Source: Pseudoalteromonas sp. A25 (GTDB lineage: Bacteria > Pseudomonadota > Gammaproteobacteria > Enterobacterales > Alteromonadaceae). Taken from it: a stretch of DNA of 64,000 nt. Positions 1-10,006 of this stretch are shown here, one piece after another. Position 1 is the first letter of the stretch; each line of letters begins with the position of its first letter. The translations under genes were made by a program, and so were the position numbers. A model generated the notes under the pieces. The model searched no databases and had not been told where the DNA came from. It worked only from the letters and a program-made list of their open reading frames with translations. The stretch spans positions 2,078,001 to 2,142,000 of the forward strand of contig NZ_AP021846.1 of the NCBI RefSeq assembly GCF_009176705.1. The letters are read 5' to 3'.

Positions 1-63
1 AATTCCTTTATAAGGATACACTTTCTTTCAGCTCAGCTAAAATTAGTACGTTATAAGTTTGGA

Positions 64-843
64 ATGACAAATTTGCACACATCAATAAAAACCCTCTCTT
101 TCATTTTAATGGCCATCATTACGCATAGTGTAAATGCGCAACAATGCGACCATGTAGTAAAACTTGGCCTAGTGGCCGATTGGCCTCCACTCACTTATTT
201 TGACAAGGACGAGGCTAAAGGTTTAGATATTGAAATTGCGAAAATGGTGTTCTCGTCAATAGATGTCTGTGTCGATTACGTACGCCTGCCCTCTAGTGCA
301 CGCGCATTGGGCCAAATGGAAAGAGGTGATATCGATGTTGCCGTCATGGTCAGTTACACCAACGAACGTGCAAAATATGGCTATTTTTCAAAACCATATA
401 GAAATGAAACTATGCGTTTATTTAGCTACTCACAAGCGCAGCCTATAGCTAACCTACGCCAACTACTGGACCAACAAAAAACGATAGGCTTAAGTATTGG
501 CTCTTTTTATGGTGAAGAGTTACAACAACTTACCGGTGACAGCCGTTATCAACCACAACTCGTACAAATATCTAGCGCTGATCGCCGAGCAGAAATGCTC
601 ATTAAAAAGCGAGTAGATTTCATTGTTGATGATTTAATTACCGGCCTTTATATGATGAAAACTAAAGGATACAAAAACATTAACGCTTGGCCATATATTG
701 TTCATGACAATCAGGTTCATTTTCTCATACGTAAAAGTTCAGAAAACAAAGAGGTATTAGCCAAAGTAAATAAAGCGATTGAGGTATTAGGTCCAAAAAT
801 CGATGCCCTGGTGGCGCAGTTTACAAAAAGCGGGCCTAACTGA
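64..843 (+). CDS. Periplasmic solute-binding protein, family 3 (amino-acid type)
   Basis: A 259-residue secreted protein. Residues 1-25 form a signal peptide ending near VNA-QQ. The rest has the bacterial solute-binding family 3 pattern: an early V-x-D-W-P-P-L-T-Y segment, then G-L-D-I-E-I-A-K, and a later R-V-D-F-I-V-D-D segment before the second lobe. The size matches the short, single-domain binding proteins common in marine gammaproteobacteria. No ABC permease or ATPase lies beside it, so it may feed a distant transporter or act as a sensor partner. It converges on the hybrid histidine kinase and their 3' ends overlap by 8 bp. The ligand cannot be read from the sequence. Confidence 0.8.
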   Translation: MTNLHTSIKTLSFILMAIITHSVNAQQCDHVVKLGLVADWPPLTYFDKDEAKGLDIEIAKMVFSSIDVCVDYVRLPSSARALGQMERGDIDVAVMVSYTNERAKYGYFSKPYRNETMRLFSYSQAQPIANLRQLLDQQKTIGLSIGSFYGEELQQLTGDSRYQPQLVQISSADRRAEMLIKKRVDFIVDDLITGLYMMKTKGYKNINAWPYIVHDNQVHFLIRKSSENKEVLAKVNKAIEVLGPKIDALVAQFTKSGPN

Positions 844-3529
844 CAGCATTTGTTTGACTTGAACTTGAAATTGCCTTCTCCATAGCTATCACTAATTCTT
901 TGATATGCCCTTGGATTTCATCCTCTGTACATTTGTTTTTAAGCATTGTATCTATCTTTGACGCAATGTTTTGTATCTCGACACACTCAAACATACCAGC
1001 AGTGCCTTTAATTGCATGTATTGATTTACTTAGCCCATCTAAGTCATGGTATTTCATTTGATTTTGAATTTGTACTTTTTGCTCATATAGTCCAGCGATG
1101 TATTTATTTTTTAGCTGCTCAAACTCAGCATTAGGAATATCAATCTCTTGCGTGACAGCTATATTCAAGTAATGGCTTATTTTTTTACTAAACTCAACTC
1201 TATCAATCGGCTTAGAGAGATGATCTGTAAAACCCAACTTAAGATACCGCTCAATTTCATGCTGCATAGTATTCGCGGTCAATGCCAAAATAGGCGCGCA
1301 GCACCCTGTCGCTTGTATAAAGGTCAAAGCTTGCTCGCCATCCATAACTGGCATTTGAATATCCATTAATATTAAATCGTAGTCATTCTCAAGCACAGCT
1401 TGCACCGCAAGTTGTCCATTTTCTACCGCGGTAACATTTAATCCCATACGTTCCAAAATACGCTGAATAAGTTTGCTATTATCAGAGTGGTCCTCCGCTA
1501 GCAATACATCCCCTTTTAAGTCTGTATTTACTTTTTCTGCGGCAGGCTCTTTAACTGGATTACTATTTGCTAGTTCTTCAAAACTATTTACCCAACGCGT
1601 GTTATCCGTTGTGAAAAGCCCTAAACTCAATGTAAATACCGTACCAGAGCCAACTTCACTCACTACCGAAATGTCACCATTGAGCTTATTTGCCAAATTT
1701 CGAGAGATATTCAAACCCAAGCCCGTTCCACCATATTTGCGTGATGTTGAAGAGTCAGCCTGATAAAATGCACTAAATAGCTCTTTTTGCTCCGTAGAAG
1801 TCATACCTATACCAGTATCAGTTACTGAAATCTTTAGCACATCGTCAGAACAAGAAACATCAATGGTTATTTTTCCTACAGTGGTAAATTTTAACGCATT
1901 TGACGTTAGGTTAAGCAATATCTGTCGTAATCGAGTTGGGTCAATGACAATATAATCAGGCAAAGGAAAGCGATATTTAAGCTCAAACTCTAAACCTTTA
2001 TCTCTTATCTGTTTGCCTAATAAAGATTCAACATGGGCAATTGTCTTGAACAAATCAGACTCCATCAATTCAATTTCAAGTCGATTTGCCTCGATTTTTG
2101 ACATATCTAATATGTCATTAATTAGGCCAAGTACATGACGTGAATTCTGTAATATCACATTAATCGCGTGATTTCGCTCTTGCGGAGTGATATCTCCGAG
2201 GATTATTCCATCTGCGTAACCAATGATTGATGTCATTGGCGTTCTAATTTCATGACTCATATTTGCTAAAAAGCGACTTTTTGACTCACTTGCATCTCTA
2301 AGTTGAGACGCCAACTGCTCTAACTCGTACGTACGTTTTAGCACTTTTGTTTCAAGGTTTTTATTAAGCTCTATATTTTCTTCGCTTGTTATACGGAATT
2401 TATCAGCAACCGCAAATGCTAATAACAACGCATCGAGTGCAGTACCAACGAGGCCTAAAAGATACAAATTGAGTGTAGAGGCTGGCAAAACACCTAAATT
2501 GGTTAAGTTTCCAATCATGTTGGGCACCATCATAGCGATATAAGCCAAGACAAAATATCGAGCAGGCTTAAAGCCATCAATTACTCGCAAGAAGCCGATA
2601 TACATGCCCAAACATAGCGCACTACCGGTCATTATCGTGGCCCATAAAAAGCCAAACCCAGGAAACAAAATGCAAAAAGGCAGCCCTAAGGCTGACACAA
2701 TACCAAGCCAAAATGAGGCGACCGATAAATTTGGACGCTCTTCTTTTAGCTTTAATAAACTATTGTAAAATAACACATTTGTGATTGGAGCTAGAGAGAA
2801 GCCAAGCCAATGGAGGTGAGCAGAATAAAACCCAAAGAGTTGATCAGAAATGTGGAAAAAATGACTCCAACTAAACACCCAAACGCCAGCAAATAACGCA
2901 AAATACAAATGCGTGGCATCTTTTGAACCTATATAAATCAATAAGTTGTATAGACCCAATATAATGCCCACGCTAAAACATAGGGTCATCAATAAGTTTT
3001 CTTTAATAACCAATTCATTAAAATCTTTAACTGGCTTAATCACCAGTTTTGTTGGTGTATAAAAAAACTCACTTTCAAAAGATGTGACTAAGTAGTAAGT
3101 CCTATTGGGTTTAAGTTCGATTGTATTACCGTAATGAAAAGCAAATTCATTGGGGTTTTGTCCGCCGGTAAAATAACGCTGAATCTCGCCATTATCACTG
3201 TATATTCGGCTTTCAATACTATCAACAACCGTGTTGTATGGGTACAAAACCAGTTTTTCTATGCTGGATTTATTGGTAATTTTTGTGACGAGCCAATAGC
3301 GCCCGGAAAAAAGTGCTCTAGAAGGCAAAGGCTGCAGATTACTTGCCCACCCTTCTATCATTTCAAAACTATCCGGAAAGCGAGTGTTTTCGGAGGAAAT
3401 CAGTAATTGCGCATGATCGTGTAGATTGACGCCTTGCTTATCCAATGAATAATCAAAAACGTCTCCATAACAAAGGCTTGAAAAAATAAACCCACAAATT
3501 ATGAGCAATTGTTTTAACATTAAATGCAT
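836..3529 (-). CDS. Hybrid sensor histidine kinase with 7TMR-DISM input, receiver and Hpt domains
   Basis: An 897-residue inner-membrane phosphorelay protein. A signal peptide is followed by a periplasmic 7TMR-DISM extracellular domain (about residues 25-170) and a seven-helix membrane block (about 175-385). Next come a short coiled coil, HisKA with the H-box NMSHEIRTPM (phospho-acceptor His 426), and an HATPase domain with DTGIGM and GGTGLGL boxes. A receiver domain (VLLAEDHSDN; phospho-acceptor Asp 723 in LMDIQMP) and a C-terminal Hpt-like domain (HAIKGTAG, His 838) complete it. All catalytic residues are present, so it can autophosphorylate and relay internally. No separate response regulator is adjacent. 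DISM kinases often sense soluble ligands such as carbohydrates; the ligand here is unknown. Confidence 0.92.
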   Translation of the reverse strand: MHLMLKQLLIICGFIFSSLCYGDVFDYSLDKQGVNLHDHAQLLISSENTRFPDSFEMIEGWASNLQPLPSRALFSGRYWLVTKITNKSSIEKLVLYPYNTVVDSIESRIYSDNGEIQRYFTGGQNPNEFAFHYGNTIELKPNRTYYLVTSFESEFFYTPTKLVIKPVKDFNELVIKENLLMTLCFSVGIILGLYNLLIYIGSKDATHLYFALFAGVWVFSWSHFFHISDQLFGFYSAHLHWLGFSLAPITNVLFYNSLLKLKEERPNLSVASFWLGIVSALGLPFCILFPGFGFLWATIMTGSALCLGMYIGFLRVIDGFKPARYFVLAYIAMMVPNMIGNLTNLGVLPASTLNLYLLGLVGTALDALLLAFAVADKFRITSEENIELNKNLETKVLKRTYELEQLASQLRDASESKSRFLANMSHEIRTPMTSIIGYADGIILGDITPQERNHAINVILQNSRHVLGLINDILDMSKIEANRLEIELMESDLFKTIAHVESLLGKQIRDKGLEFELKYRFPLPDYIVIDPTRLRQILLNLTSNALKFTTVGKITIDVSCSDDVLKISVTDTGIGMTSTEQKELFSAFYQADSSTSRKYGGTGLGLNISRNLANKLNGDISVVSEVGSGTVFTLSLGLFTTDNTRWVNSFEELANSNPVKEPAAEKVNTDLKGDVLLAEDHSDNSKLIQRILERMGLNVTAVENGQLAVQAVLENDYDLILMDIQMPVMDGEQALTFIQATGCCAPILALTANTMQHEIERYLKLGFTDHLSKPIDRVEFSKKISHYLNIAVTQEIDIPNAEFEQLKNKYIAGLYEQKVQIQNQMKYHDLDGLSKSIHAIKGTAGMFECVEIQNIASKIDTMLKNKCTEDEIQGHIKELVIAMEKAISSSSQTNAVS

Positions 3530-3606
3530 ATAATGCCTTGATATTTTTTGTGCTTATATGTGTCTATAAGCACAGCTACACTTCCATCCTTTTACCCTTT
3601 AAATCG

Positions 3607-5847
3607 CTAAAATCGATAACGTATATCAAGACCAACTCGGCGGCCTTCTCCTTTAAAGTCTTCAAGCATACCTAAAAAGTTCCTTAAATCGAACTTTAAG
3701 TTGCTGTATTCTTTGTCGAATAGATTCTTTGCCCAGATATTCGCTTGCCAACTCCCTGTATCCCAGCGCGTGTTAAATCGCCACAATGCAATACTATCTT
3801 GTTTCGCATAATCACTTTCAAGCTGATCAAAAAAGTATTCTGATTGATAATCCACTCCCAAAGTAGATGTAAACTCTCCAATATCATTGTTTGCAAAAAC
3901 GTAGGTAATTGCGGCGTTAGTATTCCACTTTGATGTAAATGGTAATCGGTTGTCCGTCAACGATACGCCAAGGGGATCTACAAACTCTTCAAATTCGGCA
4001 TGAGGTAAATAGCCAAGGCCAATTTGCACACTTAACCCCATATCAAAAGCGTAAAAAATGTCTGTTTCCGCCCCATAGATTTTGGATGCCCCCACGTTTT
4101 TTAACAGCTGAAGAGGTACAGCACCCGGCACCATTGAAGGCTGATTCATAAATACCTGTTGATCTTTATAATCGTAGTAAAATACCGCTGAGTTTACTCT
4201 TAAAGAGCCATCGCCAAATTTCAGCTTTGCACCTGCCTCATGGGCGCTTAGATGTTCAGTTCCATAATCTGCATCATTCGCTTGTTCGGGACTAGACAAA
4301 TAGCCGCCATTGTATCCGCCACTTTTGGTACCGTTAGCAAAACTGTAATACAGCAACTTATTACTGTCCAAATTGTGATTTATAGCAAACTTACCTGACC
4401 AGCTACTATCATCATTGCTACCTTTAACATGGTAAAAAGGAAGTAGTACACCATCTAAATTATTAGGATCGAGTACCACATTGATACGCGATACAGAGTC
4501 GTAATCTACCGATTCATCGCTATACCTTAAGCCAAATGTTAATGTAGTATCAGTGCGCCACTGCCACTCATACTGAGCGAACAACGCAATAACACCATTG
4601 CGTATCTCATTATCATAAAAAAATGTGGCAGAATTTGCCCCATTAGGTGTGCCGCGCATGTCTCTACCAATATCATTATAATTATCTTGATAGAGCCGTT
4701 CTTGGAGCTGAAAAATCCCAGTGGTGAGATAGCCATTCTCATCATAGGCTTGATAACGTACCTCATTAGATAAAAGCTCTGCTTTTAAACCGAGGTTTCC
4801 TTCACATGTGCGCAAAGGAGACCCATCGCAATTAAAAGCATGCTCTCTATCTAGACGACTAAATGAGTTTATCCATATCAGCTGAGCATTATCAGTGAGT
4901 TGGTAGTCAATCTCAGCAGTCCATCCTTTGCCAATACTATGATGTGGTGAATCGTTATTTACATTCACAGCCCAAAAGTCATCGCTTCCATCATTAAAAC
5001 CCGTGATGTCATTGCATCTTCCTTGGTTTGCTTTGTCTGGTGAACATATTCCACCAGTTTCAGGGTCAATTACACCAATATTGCCCACTGGCTGAACTAT
5101 ACCGTTCCAATGACTGTAATTTGCTTTCAAATACACACTGAAATCATCCCACTGAGCTAAATAACTCAGCCTTAAGTCTGATTGTTCCATGCCAGCTTCG
5201 GGTGCACTAGGATGCAAATTGTAGGATGTATAATCGTACTTTACATGATTTACAGCAAACCTGAGTGCCGATTCATCATTCACGCTGGCATTATAAAAAC
5301 CTTGTACTTTTGACCATTCATCAGTACCAATACCAACTTCAACTTCTCCATAGTTACCCGAATCAGGGCGTTTGCTTCTTATCAGCACCGCCCCGCCTGT
5401 ACTGTTTCGTCCAAATAAAGTGCCTTGCGGTCCTTTTAGTACCTCTACTTGCTCTACATCAAAGAAATTTACAAGCTGGTTATTTGCTGAACCTACTGAG
5501 ACCCCGTCAACGTACATGGCAACAGGTGACGTATTCGCGGTGTTATAATCTAATAAGCCAACTCCGCGAATATTAATCGCCGGCGGAGTTCCTTCAGCCG
5601 CATTTTGGCTCACTTTCATGTTGGTTACAAAACTCCCCAACTCAGTCGTATCTTTTACACCAGAATGACGCATAACACTGCCTTTAATTGGCGTAATAGC
5701 AATACTCACCTCATCAATCGATTGCACTCTTTTTTGTGCATAGACCTCTATAACTTCAATGGGTTGTTCGTCTAATGCTATGCAGGGCTTTAAGAAAGCT
5801 CCGCAAACGGTAGCACTGACGAGGCTAAGCGAGAGAGATTGTTTCAT
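3607..5847 (-). CDS. TonB-dependent outer-membrane receptor
   Basis: A 746-residue outer-membrane gated channel. A signal peptide precedes a TonB-box-like stretch (IEVIEVYAQKR). A plug domain follows with INIRGVG, the YVDGV segment and the LKGPQGTLFGRNSTGGAV motif, then a beta-barrel ending in the aromatic C-terminal signature IRYRF. The start at 5847 has a good ribosome site (AAGGAT). It is the last gene of the minus-strand run hydrolase, ADC-like protein, flavoprotein, receptor, about 100 bp after the flavoprotein. That suggests it imports the substrate of those enzymes, though this is inference. The plug resembles the large TonB receptor group often taking up organic substrates rather than classical siderophore receptors. 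Confidence 0.93.
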   Translation of the reverse strand: MKQSLSLSLVSATVCGAFLKPCIALDEQPIEVIEVYAQKRVQSIDEVSIAITPIKGSVMRHSGVKDTTELGSFVTNMKVSQNAAEGTPPAINIRGVGLLDYNTANTSPVAMYVDGVSVGSANNQLVNFFDVEQVEVLKGPQGTLFGRNSTGGAVLIRSKRPDSGNYGEVEVGIGTDEWSKVQGFYNASVNDESALRFAVNHVKYDYTSYNLHPSAPEAGMEQSDLRLSYLAQWDDFSVYLKANYSHWNGIVQPVGNIGVIDPETGGICSPDKANQGRCNDITGFNDGSDDFWAVNVNNDSPHHSIGKGWTAEIDYQLTDNAQLIWINSFSRLDREHAFNCDGSPLRTCEGNLGLKAELLSNEVRYQAYDENGYLTTGIFQLQERLYQDNYNDIGRDMRGTPNGANSATFFYDNEIRNGVIALFAQYEWQWRTDTTLTFGLRYSDESVDYDSVSRINVVLDPNNLDGVLLPFYHVKGSNDDSSWSGKFAINHNLDSNKLLYYSFANGTKSGGYNGGYLSSPEQANDADYGTEHLSAHEAGAKLKFGDGSLRVNSAVFYYDYKDQQVFMNQPSMVPGAVPLQLLKNVGASKIYGAETDIFYAFDMGLSVQIGLGYLPHAEFEEFVDPLGVSLTDNRLPFTSKWNTNAAITYVFANNDIGEFTSTLGVDYQSEYFFDQLESDYAKQDSIALWRFNTRWDTGSWQANIWAKNLFDKEYSNLKFDLRNFLGMLEDFKGEGRRVGLDIRYRF

Positions 5848-5946
5848 ATCCTTACTCTTTTATTACATATCATTAAGTTAGTGAACACGAGTATAGTTCA
5901 TTAACAGATCCTCCACCAAAATTATGAGAGGTACATATAATTTTTC

Positions 5947-8190
5947 CTACGCTCCATCGGGTTCAAAACCATCCTCGCCACTAATTTTCTCAGGCAAACC
6001 ACATAACGCTCTTGAAGTTTGCATACCGGCCATCACGGCAGCCTCAACACATCCCGCATTTACCCCCGTACGAATCCAATCTCCGGTAAGGTATAAGTTT
6101 GCAAACATAGAGCCATCTGTTGCTAATCTGTATTGGCTACTTCCCGTTACAGATAAAACGTAACGCTCACTTGGGTCAACATTTACTCTCCAATACTGAC
6201 TATCAAACCGTTGTTCACCAATTTGTCCACTAGGCGCGTATAAAACAGACCAATCAAATTGTTGGTCGCTATAGGCGTTTGGCCACAAAGGTTGCATCTC
6301 ATTTTTTAGCTTATTTAGTGCATTAGTTTTAACTTTAGCTTTTTGTTCATGGGGAAAACTATAGTTCGTTTGAGGTGGGTAGTCGTCACAGCCAAATGCG
6401 CTACAAAAATAAGCGATATTGCTTGGCCCATTACTTGGCCAATCTTCTACACCGATTAAATTAGACATCGCAGCCCAAGTGTCAAATGGCTGTGAGAAAC
6501 CACTTAGAATTGGTCTTTCTTCGCTCTCTGGTGAATAATTAAAGCCAAGCTGTTCATCTGTTTTGTTCAACCACACTTGAAATGCTTGCGTTGCCACAGT
6601 TTGCACTTTTGTAGCTTGATCATTTAATTTTTCATCGATCAATAATAGTTTTGGACATAAATGCTCTAAAGACGCCACAGAGATACCGAATATGACTTTG
6701 TCAAAGTCTATCCCTCTTTGTAACGTTTTCGTTGGTAAAGGCTCACCAAATTGCGCTTGATACACTTTAGACCAATCAGACCAGAACGATTCCAAATTAA
6801 TATTATGTTGTTTAATTAGCTGTGCCTGTTCAGGTAATATTTGCTCTAAAAGTGGCTTGTCTGGCCAACATGGCAAGCCTTTTACAAACACAAACGGCTG
6901 ATAAACCTCATCAACCAAGGTAACTTGCTGGGTTATTTTGATTTGTTCTACGATATGATTTCCCTGTAGATCAGTGCTTGGAATCAATTCATCAATCTGA
7001 TTAAAAAATTCAAATTTCACGCCTCGGCTTTTTAATAGCTCATAAATAGGCGCGAAAATAACATCCCCCATACCTGCTTGCATTTTCCACATCACGCCAC
7101 CACGATAGCAAAGCATTATGCGTAGCATTGCAAGCGTTGCGACTCCAGCCTCTACATCACCTTTTTCAAAATTTCCGTCAATATAGCCAAATACTAGATC
7201 ATAAAAACCCCTGACTGGCGCCGATTCTACGGTGTAGTCTTTATTTGCTCCATTTTTTGAAAGCCACGCTTTAAAATCTATATTGTTGATGGAGGCAAAA
7301 CCTTTAGAGAACACTTTGTCTTTGATAAGGCCAATTAGCACTGCGATCCCTAAGTCTGCGCATACGTAGGCTCTGCGAATATTGGGGTTATCATCCAACA
7401 ATTCTATGGCTTCGCTATTTAGCCAACGTTTCAGTTTACGTACCAAATACCACACCACTAAGCGGTCCTTTGAGTTACTTAAATCTTTATCTGTAGCTCT
7501 TAGGTTAACCAGCCTATGTAACTGTTGAGAGAGCATGGATGGCGTAGACCATATTTCTCTTAATTCGTCGTGGGCGCTTTCAAAAAAATCTTCTACGTCA
7601 TCTTCGACATCATCAACTGCTTGGCGAACCTGGTTTGCTAAATGTTGAAGTAAGCTTCTGTCTCGTCGCTTTGTAGTCTGCAGTTTTGTTTGTTTATGAT
7701 GCAGAGATATTTCTTCTTCTAAGGTGCCGATGAATTTTCTTAGCCAAGCAACCGCCATTTCAATTAATTGCCAAAAATGTAAATCTAACGTGCCATTTGC
7801 AGGGTTCCCCTCAAGAACAGGAAAGTCTATTGGCCATGTCTCCCATTCATTATCAATATACTCCTGCAACACCACAAAGCTATGCGGCTTAAACGCATCT
7901 TGCCAGGTGCTCAATGGCATGTCACTGGGTCGATTTAACTTGTTGTAAACATTTTCAATGGCTCTAAATGAATTTACATATGCCCCAAACCAAACATGCA
8001 ATCCATGCTCTTCAATACGCTCTCCCATTTGCGCATTTCTACCACTGGCTCCTTTACCACCTAGTCGCCATCCTAACTGATAAACGGTAATATCGTACTT
8101 CTGTTGCCAGTTTTCTTGCTCAGTTAAATAGACTGCTGCGGTCATAGCGGAGACACCACCGCCAAGTATCGCGATTTTTTCCTGACTCAT
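5947..8190 (-). CDS. Large phytoene-desaturase-like FAD/NAD(P)-binding oxidoreductase
   Basis: A 747-residue flavoprotein of the amine-oxidase/carotenoid-desaturase superfamily. It opens with a Rossmann dinucleotide fold (IAILGGGVSAMTAAVYL), followed by the GWRLGGKGASGRN segment and EHGLHVWFGAY. Near the C-terminus it has the FAD-contact region YLTGDWIRTGVNAGCVEAA, as in plant-type phytoene desaturases. It is roughly 250 residues longer than usual desaturases; the excess includes a charged, helix-prone stretch around residues 165-240. The start has AAGGAATTG upstream. It sits 26 bp after the ADC-like gene and before the TonB receptor. Substrate unknown; desaturation or oxidation of a hydrophobic compound is plausible. 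No phytoene synthase or other crt gene is nearby. Confidence 0.8.
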   Translation of the reverse strand: MSQEKIAILGGGVSAMTAAVYLTEQENWQQKYDITVYQLGWRLGGKGASGRNAQMGERIEEHGLHVWFGAYVNSFRAIENVYNKLNRPSDMPLSTWQDAFKPHSFVVLQEYIDNEWETWPIDFPVLEGNPANGTLDLHFWQLIEMAVAWLRKFIGTLEEEISLHHKQTKLQTTKRRDRSLLQHLANQVRQAVDDVEDDVEDFFESAHDELREIWSTPSMLSQQLHRLVNLRATDKDLSNSKDRLVVWYLVRKLKRWLNSEAIELLDDNPNIRRAYVCADLGIAVLIGLIKDKVFSKGFASINNIDFKAWLSKNGANKDYTVESAPVRGFYDLVFGYIDGNFEKGDVEAGVATLAMLRIMLCYRGGVMWKMQAGMGDVIFAPIYELLKSRGVKFEFFNQIDELIPSTDLQGNHIVEQIKITQQVTLVDEVYQPFVFVKGLPCWPDKPLLEQILPEQAQLIKQHNINLESFWSDWSKVYQAQFGEPLPTKTLQRGIDFDKVIFGISVASLEHLCPKLLLIDEKLNDQATKVQTVATQAFQVWLNKTDEQLGFNYSPESEERPILSGFSQPFDTWAAMSNLIGVEDWPSNGPSNIAYFCSAFGCDDYPPQTNYSFPHEQKAKVKTNALNKLKNEMQPLWPNAYSDQQFDWSVLYAPSGQIGEQRFDSQYWRVNVDPSERYVLSVTGSSQYRLATDGSMFANLYLTGDWIRTGVNAGCVEAAVMAGMQTSRALCGLPEKISGEDGFEPDGA

Positions 8191-8215
8191 AATTCAATTC
8201 CTTGCAGTTTTAAAG

Positions 8216-9172
8216 CTATGCGCCACTTACTATTTCGTAAGCACCATCTTGATCAAAGTCCATACATACATAATAAGGAAGCGTTGCTACCTGCTCGCCT
8301 ATATCAATTCCAAACATGTCGTTTAAAGGAAAAGCATCTAAGCGATTAATTGTGACTTTGAACTCATCCTTTAAAAAGCCCATTTTATGAATTTGTTTAA
8401 TTTCTGAAGGAGAATGAACAACCGCCTTATAAACCGCATTTTCTGCAAAACCATCAGGAAATTGCTTGAATAAAATCTGGTCCATTTGTGGGTGTGTAAA
8501 GCCTGATAAGAATTGCTTTAATAAGTCAGCACTTATATGAATATCATCACTACTAGAGTGTAATAACTCAGCAACTTCATGACCGATTTCAAACAACTCT
8601 TCAAACCAGCTGTCGTGATCAGCTTGTCTCTCTATACTGAGCAGTTCGTGCCAAGCCATTTTTGTATCTGTACTAAACGGGTTGAACGTTTCCATGCTCA
8701 TAGAAAAATGATCGGCTTGTTTGTATGAATCAGGCATCACATAACGGCACTGATATTTATTGTAGCCCCACGTTTCTCGGCCATTTATCAATGCATTAAT
8801 ATTGTTCACAGTGATAAACGCAGGGTACCAATAAAGGTGCGTCATTTTATTCGTTGTGCTATCAACTTGTGCAATTGGCAGCCAAATTATTATGTCTGTT
8901 TCTTGCATCCAGCCATAACTTTTATATGGCTCTACCTTAGAGGCAATATTTTCAATATCAGTAAATGTCAGTAAGCAATAAGATGATAGAGCTTTGAAGC
9001 TAAACTCCGTGTTTGGGACACTGTTGAGGGTCTGATCAACATAGTTTTGAATTGAGACATACGTTCCCTTTATAAAAAAACCATACATCATAGCGTTAAT
9101 CATTCTACAGGGAGGTTTTGCAATTGGGTTACCAAAAAAGTGTTGATATGTGCCGTATTGCGCTTCGCTCAT
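8216..9172 (-). CDS. Acetoacetate decarboxylase-family protein
   Basis: A 318-residue cytoplasmic protein with the acetoacetate decarboxylase (ADC) fold signature GRETWGYNK. From memory of the family, the Lys in this motif aligns with the Schiff-base Lys of clostridial ADC (GRELSAYPK), so it may be catalytic. It is longer than ADC (about 245 residues), with additions at both ends. ADC-fold proteins also include aldolases and dehydratases, so decarboxylation is not certain. The start at 9172 has AAGGAAATAG upstream. It lies 24 bp after the hydrolase and 25 bp before the flavoprotein, so the three genes almost certainly share one transcript. Confidence 0.72.
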   Translation of the reverse strand: MSEAQYGTYQHFFGNPIAKPPCRMINAMMYGFFIKGTYVSIQNYVDQTLNSVPNTEFSFKALSSYCLLTFTDIENIASKVEPYKSYGWMQETDIIIWLPIAQVDSTTNKMTHLYWYPAFITVNNINALINGRETWGYNKYQCRYVMPDSYKQADHFSMSMETFNPFSTDTKMAWHELLSIERQADHDSWFEELFEIGHEVAELLHSSSDDIHISADLLKQFLSGFTHPQMDQILFKQFPDGFAENAVYKAVVHSPSEIKQIHKMGFLKDEFKVTINRLDAFPLNDMFGIDIGEQVATLPYYVCMDFDQDGAYEIVSGA

Positions 9173-9196
9173 AATCTATTTCCTTAGCATTTAGAG

Positions 9197-9790
9197 TTAA
9201 TCCACTTCTATCTGCTCCTGTTCAAGCGACTGCTGAAGTGTCACGATTTGTTGTTCACACAAATGAGTATAGTGAAGGTATGCATATTTGTTGAACTGAT
9301 TTGAAAGTGCATTCATAAACCCATGACTGTAGCGCGTGCGAGTGCAATTAACCCAAGGTATTCTCTTCAATGTTTGAATAACCGGTGTCAATTCAAAGTG
9401 CGGCTCTTGATGCGGAAATAACAAGTCAACGGGACATTTAGGGTGAATATGTAAATAGTTTCTGATCTGACCGGGATAAAAACCGATTAGTTTGTGTGGT
9501 GGTCTACCTTTAATTTTTGCCATAGCACGCCATGCTGCAACCGCCCCGGCGCTGAAGCCTATAACCAAATCAGGGTTATGGGCTGCAATAAATTTTTCAA
9601 CTTTAGCCATATAACCATCATGGCCAATTGTATTTACGAAATGATCATAGATAAGTGATTCATCTTTTTGTCTAACCGGCTGTTTACTCGTATAAGGTGA
9701 GCAAATAACCACGCTACCAGTTAACTCATTTGCGAAGGCATCCAAATTTGCAGTATGCCCATAAATATCACTAATTATTAGCGTTACCAT
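9197..9790 (-). CDS. Small alpha/beta-hydrolase-like protein
   Basis: A protein of about 197 residues that begins VTLIISDIYGHTANLD and contains the nucleophile elbow GFSAGA (Ser nucleophile), typical of alpha/beta hydrolases near the dienelactone hydrolase group. A late His occurs in YSHGF and can complete the triad; the acid is likely in the DLLFPHQE segment. I placed the start at 9790 because AAGGAAAG lies at the right distance upstream; the in-frame extension to 9886 has no ribosome site and gives an unlikely leader. It is the first gene of the four-gene minus-strand cluster ending with the TonB receptor. The substrate is unknown. Confidence 0.68.
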   Translation of the reverse strand: MVTLIISDIYGHTANLDAFANELTGSVVICSPYTSKQPVRQKDESLIYDHFVNTIGHDGYMAKVEKFIAAHNPDLVIGFSAGAVAAWRAMAKIKGRPPHKLIGFYPGQIRNYLHIHPKCPVDLLFPHQEPHFELTPVIQTLKRIPWVNCTRTRYSHGFMNALSNQFNKYAYLHYTHLCEQQIVTLQQSLEQEQIEVD

Positions 9791-10006
9791 AGAGTCTTTC
9801 CTTTTTATAAATTGGTATTGCTTTGATATGTAACACCATCCCCCATTATAAATTACTACTCTTATGGTGTATATCAGTAGTTGCATGCTCTAAACTTGCG
9901 GATTTCCTTTCTCTTTATAAGAACGTACAACACTGCTTTTTGCTTGCAGGCTGGTTTAATAAATTTAGCAGTGAACACAGTAATGTAAAACTTTTAAATC
10001 AATTTA

